Source: an uncultured Coriobacteriaceae bacterium
GTDB lineage: Bacteria > Actinomycetota > Coriobacteriia > Coriobacteriales > Atopobiaceae
Length of the DNA: 64,000 nucleotides
NCBI GenBank assembly: GCA_902801175.1
Contig: CADCHF010000028.1
Span: forward strand, 21,421-85,420
Direction: 5' to 3'
Below the pieces are notes generated by a model, which searched no databases, had not been told where the DNA came from, and worked only from the letters and a program-made list of their open reading frames with translations. How positions within the stretch are numbered: the stretch's first letter is position 1; the number at the start of each line of letters is the position of its first letter. Of the stretch, positions 20,319 to 29,384 are shown one piece after another. A program made the translations under genes and the position numbers.

Positions 20319-21146
20319 CTACAGCACGTGATCCTCAAAGTAGCGGCCAAAGCCGTCCTCGAGCACGCCGTACTCGGTGATGGCATCGGCAACGGCCTTT
20401 GCCTCGTCGCAGCCGTTGGCCATGCACACGCCCCAGCCCGCGGCGGCAATCATGGGGATGTCGTTGTCCATGTCGCCAATGGCCAGGATCTCGCCCACGG
20501 GAATGTTGTTGCGCTCGGCGTAGCGACGCAGGCCTACGCCCTTGTCCAGCCCTGGCGTCATGAACTCCACCGTGCCCGGGAAGGTGCGCACCGAGCTCCA
20601 GCGCGGCGAGGGGTGTGCGGCCACCACGCGCATGATCTCCTCTTCAACTCCAGGCTTCTCGGCGTTGTATTGAATCTCGATCTTGCCTGTATCTTGTGCG
20701 GACATCTCCTCGGGCGTCGAGTACTCCCAAATCGAGTTGTTGCGAATGACGCTGTCCTCAAGGTGCTGGTCGCGCCGCTTTACGAGCACGTGGTCGTAGG
20801 CGTTCTCGTATACGATCACGTTGCAGTCGAGCGGCCACATGAAGTTGACGATTTCTGCGACGCAGTCCTTGTCCAGCAGCATGATGTGCTCGATGCCCTC
20901 GTGGTCGCGGTCCCACAGGTCGCCGCCGTTCATGCCAATGGCAAGGTCAAACTCAAAGGAGAGGCCCCACTCGTGCGCCTTGTCCAACGAACGGTGGTCG
21001 AGCGGACGGCCCGAGGCTGTGCCAAAGAGAATGCCGCGTCTGTGCAGCTCCTCCATGGCTGCGAGCGTGCGCGGGAGGGGCTTGGACCCCTTGACGTTGA
21101 TGGTCCCATCGACGTCGGCGATGACTGCCGTAATCTTCTCGATCAT
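20319..21146 (-). CDS. HAD-superfamily hydrolase, Cof subfamily
   Basis: A 275-residue probable sugar- or nucleotide-phosphate phosphatase. Motif I is VIADVDGT (Asp11, Asp13). A C2-type cap domain spans about residues 85-185, and motif IV is AIGDMDNDIPM with the metal-binding Asps. The start at 21146 follows GAGGGGGA; the longer frame to 21275 has no binding site. It stands alone between the DJ-1 protein and an AraC gene, both on the same strand. The substrate is unknown. Confidence 0.88.
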   Translation of the reverse strand: MIEKITAVIADVDGTINVKGSKPLPRTLAAMEELHRRGILFGTASGRPLDHRSLDKAHEWGLSFEFDLAIGMNGGDLWDRDHEGIEHIMLLDKDCVAEIVNFMWPLDCNVIVYENAYDHVLVKRRDQHLEDSVIRNNSIWEYSTPEEMSAQDTGKIEIQYNAEKPGVEEEIMRVVAAHPSPRWSSVRTFPGTVEFMTPGLDKGVGLRRYAERNNIPVGEILAIGDMDNDIPMIAAAGWGVCMANGCDEAKAVADAITEYGVLEDGFGRYFEDHVL

Positions 21147-21323
21147 GATGTCCCCCTCATAAGTCCTTTGCCCAAGTGGCAATATCGTAGCGCGCAGCAG
21201 GGGATTGCCCCTTAGCCCCAAGAGCGCTAATCGCCGTCTGGTACCTGCGGATTTGTTGGGTGGGAGACGGGACAAGGCGTCTGCATGATGGTGTTTGGCG
21301 TCTGCGCGGCACGGGTTGCTGGG

Positions 21324-22253
21324 CTATGCTAGCCCGGCCATCTCGCGCGCGGCGAAGGCGCGATATGCCGCCGGAGTGATGTGATACACCTGCCTAAAGA
21401 TGCGGTTGAAGTGGCTGTAGCTCCCATATCCCACTGCGGCCGCCACGTCATGCACAGCGAGGTTGGTGGTAAGCAGTAGCTCGCGGGCCCTGCGTAGGCG
21501 CGCCGCCACGATGAGCTCGCGTGCCCGTACACCACAGCGCCGGTGCACGAGCTGAGAGAAGTACGTCTCGCTGTAGCCAAAGCGCTGTGCCAGTGAGGCC
21601 ACGCTTGCTGTTGCACAGCGCTCGCGCAGGTACGCAACGACCTCCATCATGCGCTGGTCGAGACCATAGAAGCTGTAGGTGTCAATCTCGGCGAGCTGTG
21701 CCAGCAGCAAGAGCGCCCGAGCCTTGACGGAGAGGCTGGCTGTGTGGCCCGCGTGTGCGTACTCCTTGAGCAAGGTGCGAACGGAGCGATAGAGAATGCG
21801 GCCATAGGTGTCGGAAAGCACGAGGTAACCGCTTTGTTCATTGCTGTGCATGGTTCGCGCAACGGGCGAGTCATGGGTGAGAAACTCGGCAAACACCCCC
21901 GCGGCAAACAGAGCGGGCCGCAGGCAGAGCACGACGACGATTGCTTCCGGATCGGTCGCAACGAGTCCGTGGCGGCATGCGGGAGGAGCGAGCAAGAGGC
22001 TGTCGGGCAGCAGGTGCACCTCCTGCTCGCCAATCCGGGCAACCACATGGCCTTCCAGCACGTAGGTGAGCTCGTGATAGGGTCGCGGGCCATAAGGCGT
22101 GTCGCGGAGCATCTTGTGCGCCACCATAAAGACCTCGTCTGACGGAAGCTCCTCAAAGTCACTGCCTACAAGCTCGTCAAAGAGCGCGTCGTCCCCCGCA
22201 ACTTGATTGAAGCGGTCAAAGAGAGGGAGCTCCGCCTGAGGGATTGTCGTCAT
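21324..22253 (-). CDS. AraC-family regulator, candidate rhamnose regulator
   Basis: A 309-residue protein. The N-terminal cupin-like sensor (HELTYVLEGHVVARIGEQEV, about 65-85) is followed by a C-terminal double helix-turn-helix (about 215-305, with GYSETYFSQLVHRRCG and VGYGSYSHFNRIFRQVY). It is divergent from the EIIB/GH78 genes and next to rhaB-rhaD, so it is the best local candidate for a rhamnose-responsive activator. I preferred the ATG at 22253 (AAGGTG upstream) to one at 22277, which has no ribosome-binding site. Its binding site is not proven; TTTCGAAA is a candidate. Confidence 0.82.
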   Translation of the reverse strand: MTTIPQAELPLFDRFNQVAGDDALFDELVGSDFEELPSDEVFMVAHKMLRDTPYGPRPYHELTYVLEGHVVARIGEQEVHLLPDSLLLAPPACRHGLVATDPEAIVVVLCLRPALFAAGVFAEFLTHDSPVARTMHSNEQSGYLVLSDTYGRILYRSVRTLLKEYAHAGHTASLSVKARALLLLAQLAEIDTYSFYGLDQRMMEVVAYLRERCATASVASLAQRFGYSETYFSQLVHRRCGVRARELIVAARLRRARELLLTTNLAVHDVAAAVGYGSYSHFNRIFRQVYHITPAAYRAFAAREMAGLA

Positions 22254-22310
22254 AAGGCACCTTAGAAAATCACCCATATTGCAACGTTATACAGCTTACC
22301 AAAACCACAG

Positions 22311-22328
22311 CTACATGGAAGAATGTAG
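22311..22328. promoter_or_regulatory. Small inverted repeat in AraC/EIIB divergent region
   Basis: CTACAT (22311-22316) and ATGTAG (22323-22328), six bases apart, lie about 55 bases before the EIIB start. Weak candidate operator. Confidence 0.25.
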
Positions 22329-22379
22329 TCAATGAGACGCAACCAAGAGTGCGTAAATCAATGTAAAGGAGGATCCACC

Positions 22380-22712
22380 ATGCTTCATGTTCGTCTGTTC
22401 TGCGGTGCCGGTATGTCCACGAGCCTGCTTGCCAGGAAGATGCAGGACTATGCAAACGAGAAGGGTGTTGAGGTGACGGTGGACGCTCGCGCGGTTTCGG
22501 CAATCCGCGACTCCTCGGTGGCGCAGCTCGCCGAGCTTGACTGCGCGCTGCTTGGGCCCCAGGTTGCCTTCGAGCGCCATCTGCACGAGCCCAAGTTCAA
22601 GGAGGCCGGCGTTCCCTTTGACGTCATCCCCATGCAGTGGTATGGCATGGTACGCGGCGACCTGGTGATGCAGAAGGCACTCGACATGATCGCTGAGGCA
22701 AAGGGCGAGTAA
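22380..22712 (+). CDS. Stand-alone PTS EIIB, lactose/cellobiose family
   Basis: A 110-residue cytoplasmic phosphotransfer subunit. The P-loop-like LFCGAGMSTSLLA carries the phospho-accepting Cys8. AAAGGAGG lies seven bases before the ATG, so the 16 extra in-frame codons upstream are leader. No EIIC or EIIA lies beside it; the only EIIC of this family in the window is at 8.1 kb. It heads a unit with a GH78 gene, which is odd for a transport subunit. It may serve the distant EIIC, or may have a regulatory role. Both ideas are inference. Confidence 0.9.
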   Translation: MLHVRLFCGAGMSTSLLARKMQDYANEKGVEVTVDARAVSAIRDSSVAQLAELDCALLGPQVAFERHLHEPKFKEAGVPFDVIPMQWYGMVRGDLVMQKALDMIAEAKGE

Positions 22713-22734
22713 GCGCAAAAAGAAAAAGACTTAC

Positions 22735-22762
22735 GGGGCGTTGAGCAGAGGCTTAACGCCCC
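22735..22762 (+). terminator. Hairpin between EIIB and GH78
   Basis: GGGGCGTTGAGC pairs with GCTTAACGCCCC (22735-22746, 22751-22762) with a 4-base loop. There is no T run, so it may act as a processing or attenuation hairpin. Confidence 0.55.
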
Positions 22763-22784
22763 ACTTTGCATGAGAGGGCTTGCG

Positions 22785-25208
22785 ATGAGCGGATGGGGCA
22801 ACACGTGGACGGGCAGGTGGATTGAGCCGGCTCAGGATTTGGTGAGCGAGGAGCCCGACTTCTCGCTGGCGCAGATGTTTGGCGGAGCGCCGCTGCCAGA
22901 GCAGGCTCCTGTTGAGGAGCGGCTGCATCCCACGCGGTTGCTGCGTCGTGCGTTCGAGGTGCGCGGACAGGTGAAGCGTGCGACGCTGCGCATGACAGCG
23001 CGAGGGCTCTACCAAGTATGGATGGACGGACGTCCCGTGACCGACGCTGTGCTGCTGCCTGGCTTCACCTCATACCACAAGGACCTGCGCTACCAGGAGT
23101 TTGACGTGACGTCGCTCTTGGCTGAGCCAGGCGAGTATGTGTGGGCGACAGAGCTTGCAGACGGCTGGTGGGCCGGTCGCGTGGCGGTGCAGGGACAGTC
23201 AGCCCAGTGGGGCGATCGCCTGCAGTTGCTGGGCGAGCTGGAGGTGGAGTACGCGGATGGGACACGCGAGGTAGTTGGCACTGACGGTGAGTTTGTCTCC
23301 GCGGCTAGTTCGCGCGTGTACGCCGACATCCAGATTGGCGAGAAGCGCGACCTACGGCTGGAGCAGGAGGGCTGGCAGCTGCCGGGGTTTGACGATGCCG
23401 GTTGGACGCCAGTTGCGGCGACCGATGAACTCCCTGGTGCGGGAGAGCCTGCGATGCTGCCGCAGGAGGCGCCGCTCGCCCGCGTACAGGCGCGGCTTGC
23501 GGCGTCGTCCTGGTGGTGTGAGGACGACGCGATTGTGGTGGACTTTGGACAGGTCATCGCTGGACGTGTGGCGCTGGAGTGTCTGCTCGGCGACGGTCAG
23601 GAGCTGGTGCTGCGCCACGCCGAGGCGCTGGACGCAAACGGCCGATTCTTCGAGAACATCGTCGGACGTAACAAGGACCAGCGCGACGTGTTCGTGGGGC
23701 GCGGGAGGAGCGAACTGCTGGAGCCCGACTTCACCTTCCACGGCTTCCGCTACGTGCGCATCGAGGGCTGGGACGAGGCTCTTCAGGGTCCGTTCGACCC
23801 CACCTGCATAGAGGCGCACGCCATCTGGTCGGATATGTCTCGCACGGGTCGCATGGTCACGAGCGATGCGCGCCTTAACCGTCTTTTGGAGAACGTGCTC
23901 TGGTCCGCGCGGGGAAACCTCATCAACGTGCCCACCGACTGTCCGCAGCGTGAGCGCATGGGCTGGGTGGGCGATGCCCTCATCTTTGCACCGACGGCCG
24001 CCTTCCTCTATGACGTTGATGCGCTCATGCAGCAGTGGCTAGCCTCCGTGCGCGCGGACCAGCTGGCAGATGGGCAGGTGCTGGACTACAGTCCGGCTCC
24101 GCGTGCCATCATGGGTAGCGCTGAGTTCCTAGGTGCGCTCTCTTCCGCCGGCTGGGGCGATGCGATCGTTCACGTGCCGTGGACGCTGTGGCAGCGCTAC
24201 GGTGACCTCGACGTGCTGCGCGAGAACTACGGGGCCATGTGCGCGTGGCACGACTTCTGTGTGGCGAGTGCCGCGGGCGAGGTGCCGGCTGTCCCTGGCG
24301 GAGAAGTGCCAGGTCCCAAACAGGGCGACGACCGCTATATCTGGGATACCAAGTTCCACTATGGCGACTGGATGTTCCCCAGCTATATGATGGGGGAGGA
24401 TGTGCCAGGGCCCGTGGGTACAGCCAAGGCAACGGCGGATCTTTGCGCCACGGCTTTCCTTACGCACACGAGTGACGTGTTGGCGCAGGTGGCCGAGCTG
24501 CTTGGCGACGCTGCGCGCGCCGACGAGTACCGCGCGTATGCGGCGAGCGTGCGACGTGCGTTCCAGACTCGCTTTGTGCGCGGTGACGGCCTGCTTGACC
24601 GCGAGTTCCAAGGTTGCTATGTGCTTGCGCTCGCTTTTGACCTGCTGCCTGACGATCAGCGCCAAGCTGCTGCCGACCATCTCGCTCAGATGGTGCGCAG
24701 TAACGGCAACCGCCTTGACGTGGGATTCCTCGGCATGCCGTACCTCATGGACGTGCTCTGCCAGTGGGGCCACGCGGACGTGGCTGAGGCGCTGCTCTTT
24801 CAGGGCGAGTGCCCCAGCTGGCTCTACGAGGTTGACCGCGGCGCAACCACCATCTGGGAGAGCTGGGCCAATGTTGCGCCGGACGGCACGGTGGGCACCT
24901 ACTCTTTCAACCACTACAGCTTTGGCTGTGTGGCCGACTGGGTGGTGCGGTATGTGGGCGGTTTATCGCCGGCAGCTCCGGGTTACGAGAAGGTTCTGAT
25001 AACCCCGCATCCAGTGGGTGACCTGCGCTTTTGCCAGACAAGCTTTGAGAGCGTCCACGGTCCTATTCGCGTGGACTGGGAGCGCGTCGAGGACGGCCGT
25101 CTGCGTGTGGAGGTGGAGCTACCAGAGGGGATTACAGCCCAGGCACAGCTGCCCAGTTGGAGCAAACCATGCACGGTTGGCGCCGGACATCACATCCTCT
25201 TTGGGTAG
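22785..25208 (+). CDS. GH78 alpha-L-rhamnosidase
   Basis: Releases terminal alpha-L-rhamnose from rhamnosides. The 807-residue protein has N-terminal beta-sandwich domains (about 1-340), an (alpha/alpha)6 catalytic domain and a C-terminal beta-domain. The GH78 acidic motif is seen as TDCPQRERMGWVGDA (about residue 384), and the general-acid region as ATTIWESW (about 686). No signal peptide, so it works inside the cell on imported substrate. GAGAGG lies about seven bases before the ATG at 22785; the ATG at 22770 lacks a site. The rhamnose catabolic genes follow immediately. Confidence 0.92.
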   Translation: MSGWGNTWTGRWIEPAQDLVSEEPDFSLAQMFGGAPLPEQAPVEERLHPTRLLRRAFEVRGQVKRATLRMTARGLYQVWMDGRPVTDAVLLPGFTSYHKDLRYQEFDVTSLLAEPGEYVWATELADGWWAGRVAVQGQSAQWGDRLQLLGELEVEYADGTREVVGTDGEFVSAASSRVYADIQIGEKRDLRLEQEGWQLPGFDDAGWTPVAATDELPGAGEPAMLPQEAPLARVQARLAASSWWCEDDAIVVDFGQVIAGRVALECLLGDGQELVLRHAEALDANGRFFENIVGRNKDQRDVFVGRGRSELLEPDFTFHGFRYVRIEGWDEALQGPFDPTCIEAHAIWSDMSRTGRMVTSDARLNRLLENVLWSARGNLINVPTDCPQRERMGWVGDALIFAPTAAFLYDVDALMQQWLASVRADQLADGQVLDYSPAPRAIMGSAEFLGALSSAGWGDAIVHVPWTLWQRYGDLDVLRENYGAMCAWHDFCVASAAGEVPAVPGGEVPGPKQGDDRYIWDTKFHYGDWMFPSYMMGEDVPGPVGTAKATADLCATAFLTHTSDVLAQVAELLGDAARADEYRAYAASVRRAFQTRFVRGDGLLDREFQGCYVLALAFDLLPDDQRQAAADHLAQMVRSNGNRLDVGFLGMPYLMDVLCQWGHADVAEALLFQGECPSWLYEVDRGATTIWESWANVAPDGTVGTYSFNHYSFGCVADWVVRYVGGLSPAAPGYEKVLITPHPVGDLRFCQTSFESVHGPIRVDWERVEDGRLRVEVELPEGITAQAQLPSWSKPCTVGAGHHILFG

Positions 25209-25246
25209 CGAGTCATCTCCAGCAGGACACGGACCGTACCTGCCGC

Positions 25247-25277
25247 CCGTCCATTGGGGACGGTTCCTTTTGTCCGG
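25247..25277. repeat. Dispersed GGGGACGGTTCC repeat
   Basis: CCGTCC-ATTGGGGACGGTTCC with a short tail, the same core as at 2666 and 49909. The surrounding 333-base gap (25209-25541) also holds a GTCGCC/GGCGAC inverted repeat (25296-25318) and the TTTCGAAA site; I see no gene in it. Confidence 0.7.
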
Positions 25278-25434
25278 AACTCGGTGACAGAGAGCGTCGC
25301 CTTTCGTCGCGCGGCGACAGCACCCCTCCCCGTCATCGCGCGACCGGTACAACAACGAAGAATCTTGCAGGTGGCTTATAGGCGACGTCTCAGATTGGTG
25401 CTCATGCGGAAGATAGCCAAACAGCATAGGCACA

Positions 25435-25445
25435 TTTTTCGAAAG
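25435..25445. promoter_or_regulatory. TTTCGAAA candidate rhamnose operator (copy 2, upstream of rhaB)
   Basis: TTTTTCGAAAG; core palindrome 25437-25444, about 100 bases before rhaB. A weak -10-like CGTAAT (25486-25491) lies about 45 bases downstream, similar to copy 1. Confidence 0.5.
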
Positions 25446-25541
25446 TTGGAGCGCATAAAAGATATGGTTTTGGCATGAAATAGCACGTAATCTTTTGGTT
25501 AGCAAGAAGGATGGCAGGTCAACTAACCGAAAGAGGCAGAT

Positions 25542-26972
25542 ATGAGCGCGTGTCATGTGGCAATCGACATTGGGGCGTCGAGCGGGCGGCATATCGTTGG
25601 GCAGGTGGTCGATGGTCGCATGGAGCTGACCGAGGTCTACCGCTTTGAGAACGGGCTTACTCGCAAGGACGGACACCTGTGTTGGGACATCGACGCACTA
25701 GCCGAGAACGTTGTCGCAGGACTGGCCGCCGCACGCGAGGCGGGCTTTGAGCCCGAGACCGTTGGCATCGATACCTGGGCTGTGGATTACGTGCTGCTGG
25801 GCGAGAACGACCAGCGTCTTGGCGAGTGCGTGGGCTACCGCGACTCCCGCACCGACGGCGTGCGCGACGCGCTCGAGCTCGCTGGCATCCTCTCCTTTGG
25901 CGAGCACTACGCGCGCACTGGCATCCAGTACCAGCAGTTCAACACCGCCTACCAGCTCTGCGCCCTTTCGCGCGAGGACCGCGGCGCCCTTGATGCGGCT
26001 GCCGCGATGCTCATGGTGCCCGACTATCTGAACTTTGTGCTCACGGGCGTGAAGGCGCAGGAGTACACCAATGCGAGCACGACCGCGCTCGTAGGTGCCG
26101 AGTCCTGCGACTGGGACTGGGAGCTCATTGACCGACTCAACCTTCCGCGTCGCATCTTCCAGACCATCAGCATGCCAGGCGATAGCCTTGGCCACGTGCG
26201 TCCAGAGATTGCTGAGCGCATTGGCTACAAGCCCGAGGTCGTACTGGTAGCCAGCCACGACACCGGTAGCGCCTGGCTGGCCGTGCCCGCACGCGACGAG
26301 CAGGCGGTCTACTTCTCCAGCGGCACCTGGAGCCTGGTGGGCGTGGAGAATCGCGAGCCCATCTGCACGCCGGCAAGCGCGGCAGCCAACCTCACAAACG
26401 AGGGCGGCTACGAGCGTCGCTATCGCTATCTCAAGAACATCATGGGTCTGTGGATGATCCAAAACGTGCGCCGCGAGCTGGGCGAGCAGACCGGAACTGC
26501 TCCCACGTGGGACGAGCTGGTACAGGCCGCCGAGGCCGCGCGTGCCGAGGGCTTCCACGCAGTTGTTGATGCCGACGATCAGGAGTTCCTGGCCCCGGCA
26601 AGCATGCTCACAGCCCTGCGTACGGTGTGCGAGCGCAGCGGCCAGCCGGTGCCGGAGACGATGGGGGAGTACGCACTCTGTGTGTACGACTCACTCGCAG
26701 CCGACTACGCCCGCACGGTGGCGCAGCTGCACGAGCTCACCGGCGTGGACTACACAAGCATCAACATCGTGGGCGGCGGATCCAACAACGGCTACCTCAA
26801 CCAAGCCACGGCCGACGCCTGCGGGCTGCCCGTGTTCGCCGGTCCCACCGAGGGCACGGCGCTCGGCAACCTGATGGTGCAGTTCATCTTTTCTGGCGAG
26901 TACGCCTCGCTCGAGGAGGCCCGCGCCGCAATCAAGAAGAGCTTTGAGATCAAAGAGTACCTGCCCCGCTAG
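25542..26972 (+). CDS. rhaB: Rhamnulokinase
   Basis: Phosphorylates L-rhamnulose to L-rhamnulose 1-phosphate. It is a 476-residue FGGY-family kinase, the usual length. The N-terminal phosphate loop is AIDIGASSGRH, and the family Trp/Asp region is GIDTWAVDYVLL, with catalytic-base Asp. The C-terminal ATPase segment is NIVGGGSNNGYLNQATAD. AAAGAGG precedes the ATG. It heads an operon with rhaD (20 bases downstream) and the AraA-like isomerase, which makes the substrate assignment firm. Confidence 0.93.
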   Translation: MSACHVAIDIGASSGRHIVGQVVDGRMELTEVYRFENGLTRKDGHLCWDIDALAENVVAGLAAAREAGFEPETVGIDTWAVDYVLLGENDQRLGECVGYRDSRTDGVRDALELAGILSFGEHYARTGIQYQQFNTAYQLCALSREDRGALDAAAAMLMVPDYLNFVLTGVKAQEYTNASTTALVGAESCDWDWELIDRLNLPRRIFQTISMPGDSLGHVRPEIAERIGYKPEVVLVASHDTGSAWLAVPARDEQAVYFSSGTWSLVGVENREPICTPASAAANLTNEGGYERRYRYLKNIMGLWMIQNVRRELGEQTGTAPTWDELVQAAEAARAEGFHAVVDADDQEFLAPASMLTALRTVCERSGQPVPETMGEYALCVYDSLAADYARTVAQLHELTGVDYTSINIVGGGSNNGYLNQATADACGLPVFAGPTEGTALGNLMVQFIFSGEYASLEEARAAIKKSFEIKEYLPR

Positions 26973-26992
26973 GGCATGAGAGGAGAGACATC

Positions 26993-27826
26993 ATGGCAAT
27001 GGAAGATCTGGCATTTATCAAGGGCTTTACCCGCATGTGCGACGACGGCTGGCTGCAGGGCTGGCACGAGCGCAATGGCGGCAACCTCACTTATCGCATG
27101 ACCGACGAGGAAGTGGCCGAGGCTCGCGCGTTCTTCGACGACGAGCCCCGCGACTGGACGCAGATGGGCGTGCGCGGCGAGAACCTCGCGGGCAGCTACT
27201 TTGTTACCACCGGCTCTGGAAAGTACATGCGCAACGTGGCCGGCGACCCTGTGCACAACATTGGCATTGTCGAGATCAACGAGACTGGCGACGCCTTCCG
27301 CATCGTGTGGGGCCTACTCGACGGCGCGCGTCCTACCAGCGAGTTTGAGAGCCACTACATGAACCACTGCGTCACTGCCGCGCGCACCGACGGCGCCAAC
27401 CGCGTGATCTATCATGCGCACACCCCGGGCATTATTGAGATGAGCTTCATCGTGCCGCTTGAGGACCGCGCTTTCACGCGCGTGCTCTGGCAGATGATGA
27501 CCGAGTGCGTGGTCGTGTTCCCTGGCGGCGTGGGCGTGGTGCCTTGGATGGTGCCCGGTGGCTCCGCCATCGCCGAGGCTTCGAGCGAGCTCATGAAGAC
27601 CTACGACACCATCGTGTGGGCGCACCATGGCCTCTTTGCCGCCGGTCCCGACTTTGACACCACCTTTGGTCTGGCTCACACCGTGGAGAAGGCGGCCGAG
27701 CTCTACGTGGCGGCGCGCGCAGCTAACGGCGGTAGCGACAAGTTCCTCAACGTCATCTCCGACCAGGGCCTCAAGGACACCTGCCGCGACTTCAACATCG
27801 CCATCAACGAGGCGTTTGTCGACTAG
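26993..27826 (+). CDS. rhaD: Rhamnulose-1-phosphate aldolase
   Basis: Splits L-rhamnulose 1-phosphate into dihydroxyacetone phosphate and L-lactaldehyde. The 277-residue class II aldolase/adducin-fold enzyme has the Gly-rich GWHERNGGNLTYR segment, the Zn-binding His pair in IYHAHTPG, and a third His in WAHHGLF. GAGAGGAGAGACATC precedes the ATG. It is the second gene of the rhamnose operon. No lactaldehyde reductase or dehydrogenase is in the operon, although an aldo-keto reductase is present at 62.8 kb. Confidence 0.93.
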   Translation: MAMEDLAFIKGFTRMCDDGWLQGWHERNGGNLTYRMTDEEVAEARAFFDDEPRDWTQMGVRGENLAGSYFVTTGSGKYMRNVAGDPVHNIGIVEINETGDAFRIVWGLLDGARPTSEFESHYMNHCVTAARTDGANRVIYHAHTPGIIEMSFIVPLEDRAFTRVLWQMMTECVVVFPGGVGVVPWMVPGGSAIAEASSELMKTYDTIVWAHHGLFAAGPDFDTTFGLAHTVEKAAELYVAARAANGGSDKFLNVISDQGLKDTCRDFNIAINEAFVD

Positions 27827-27830
27827 CATC

Positions 27831-27847
27831 CCGTCCCCAATGGACGG
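27831..27847. repeat. Half copy of the GGGGACGG repeat inside the rha operon
   Basis: CCGTCCCCAATGGACGG forms a small palindrome in the 42-base gap between rhaD and the isomerase gene. It is the reverse complement of the core found elsewhere. Confidence 0.6.
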
Positions 27848-27868
27848 ATTGAAGAAAGGAACCCCACC

Positions 27869-29290
27869 ATGCTCATTAACACCAAGGCCAAGGTTGCTGT
27901 CTTCTCCATCGCGCTTGGCGCCTACCTCCCGCAGTTCCCCGAGCTCGTGCCCGAGTTTGAGCAGCAGTACGCCGACTTCGTGGCAACCCTCCCCAGCACG
28001 GTGGAGGTCATCGACGGTGGCATGTGCACCACCAAGGAGGCCGCGGCCGCCGCGGGTGACAAGTTCCGCGCCGCCGACGTCGACCTCGTCTTCTGCCAGC
28101 TGCTCACCTACGCTACCAGCTACAACATGCTCCCGGCCATCCGCGACCTCAATGTGCCCGTCGTGCTGGTCAACCTCCAAAAGGTGCGCTGCCTCGACTT
28201 TGAGACCGCTGGCACGGCTGACTGGCTGGGCATCGGATACGCCGGCGGTGCCGTGGGCGAGATGGTGGCCGACCTTAACCGCGCCGGCAAGCGTCACGCC
28301 GTCATCACCGGCGTCGTCGAGGGCGGCGACCCCCAGGTAGCCGCCGAGATCGAGGACTGGTGCCGCGCTGCCCAGGTGCGTCGTCGCCTGCGCTACACCA
28401 ACCTCGCGCAGATTGGCCGCCCGTACCCCGGCATGATGGACCTCTACATCGACGAGACCAACCTCTATCACCGCATGGGCCTCTACACCAAGCAGTTTGA
28501 CTGGGAGAAGATGTGGGCCATCGCCGACGACATCACCGACGAGGACGTCATTGCCGCCAAGGTCGCCGACATTCACGATACCTTTGACATCAAGGGTGAC
28601 TACGACGAGGCAAGCATCCATGAGATGGCGCGCTACGTGGTGGCCTTCGAGCAGTGGGTCAAGGACGAGGAGCTGGGATTTGTGGCCAGCCACTACGACG
28701 GCTTTGCCCAGGGTAAGGCAGGAGTCCTCGACTCCATGCTCATCCCCGCGTTCTCCATGCTCATCAAGCAGGGCATCGCCTGCGCCGTGGAGGGCGACAT
28801 CAAGGTGGCCATGGGCATGAGCATCATGAAGACCATCAGCGGTGCCTGCCAGCTCTCCGAGTTCTACACCTTCGACTTCAACGACGACGTGGTGCTCATC
28901 GGCCATTCCGGCTCCGGCGACGCAGACTTCTCCACCGCTCGCAAGGCGTCCATGGAAATCGTCCCCGTGTTCCATGGCAAGGCGGGCGGCGGCTTCCTCA
29001 CGCGCTTCTACCCCAAGGCCGGCCCCGTCACCTACCTGGGCATCACGCAGGACGCCGACGGCCACTTCAAGTTCATCGTGAGCGAGGGCGTGATCGAGGA
29101 TGGCCCCACGCTGGGCAACGGCGACACCACCTTCCGCACGCGCTTCTCCATTGGCGCGCGCGAGTGGAACAACCGCTGGTGCGAGTGCGGCCCCACGCAC
29201 CACTTTGCCGCGGCGCAGGGCAGCTGGACCGACACCATCTGCAAGGTCGCCAAGATCCTGGACGTGCCCGTGGAGGTCGTCTGCCGCTAG
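27869..29290 (+). CDS. L-arabinose/L-fucose isomerase-family sugar isomerase, probable L-rhamnose isomerase
   Basis: A 473-residue protein of the AraA/FucI-like fold, not the TIM-barrel RhaA family. Four residues fall where the Mn ligands of E. coli AraA (E306, E333, H350, H450) are expected: Glu308 (AVEGDI), Glu331 (LSEFYTFDFND), His346 (GHSGSGD) and His444 (GPTHHF). As the third gene of an operon with rhaB and rhaD, with no rhaA seen in the window, it most likely converts L-rhamnose to L-rhamnulose. That would be a non-orthologous replacement. GAAAGGA precedes the ATG. A broader aldose isomerase specificity cannot be excluded. Confidence 0.8.
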   Translation: MLINTKAKVAVFSIALGAYLPQFPELVPEFEQQYADFVATLPSTVEVIDGGMCTTKEAAAAAGDKFRAADVDLVFCQLLTYATSYNMLPAIRDLNVPVVLVNLQKVRCLDFETAGTADWLGIGYAGGAVGEMVADLNRAGKRHAVITGVVEGGDPQVAAEIEDWCRAAQVRRRLRYTNLAQIGRPYPGMMDLYIDETNLYHRMGLYTKQFDWEKMWAIADDITDEDVIAAKVADIHDTFDIKGDYDEASIHEMARYVVAFEQWVKDEELGFVASHYDGFAQGKAGVLDSMLIPAFSMLIKQGIACAVEGDIKVAMGMSIMKTISGACQLSEFYTFDFNDDVVLIGHSGSGDADFSTARKASMEIVPVFHGKAGGGFLTRFYPKAGPVTYLGITQDADGHFKFIVSEGVIEDGPTLGNGDTTFRTRFSIGAREWNNRWCECGPTHHFAAAQGSWTDTICKVAKILDVPVEVVCR

Positions 29291-29323
29291 GCAATCGTGA
29301 GCATCGCTAAGAACTGATTGACT

Positions 29324-29356
29324 CGGTGCGCTCGGAAGGTCTTTCCAGGCGCACCG
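29324..29356. terminator. Hairpin between rha operon and ABC-F gene
   Basis: CGGTGCG (29324-29330) and CGCACCG (29350-29356) enclose a smaller GGAA/TTCC stem between convergent genes. A second pair, TAGTGGG/CCCACTA (29363-29369, 29381-29387), overlaps the ABC-F stop codon. Confidence 0.6.
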
Positions 29357-29384
29357 ACATATTAGTGGGGTTTGAGAGCACCCA

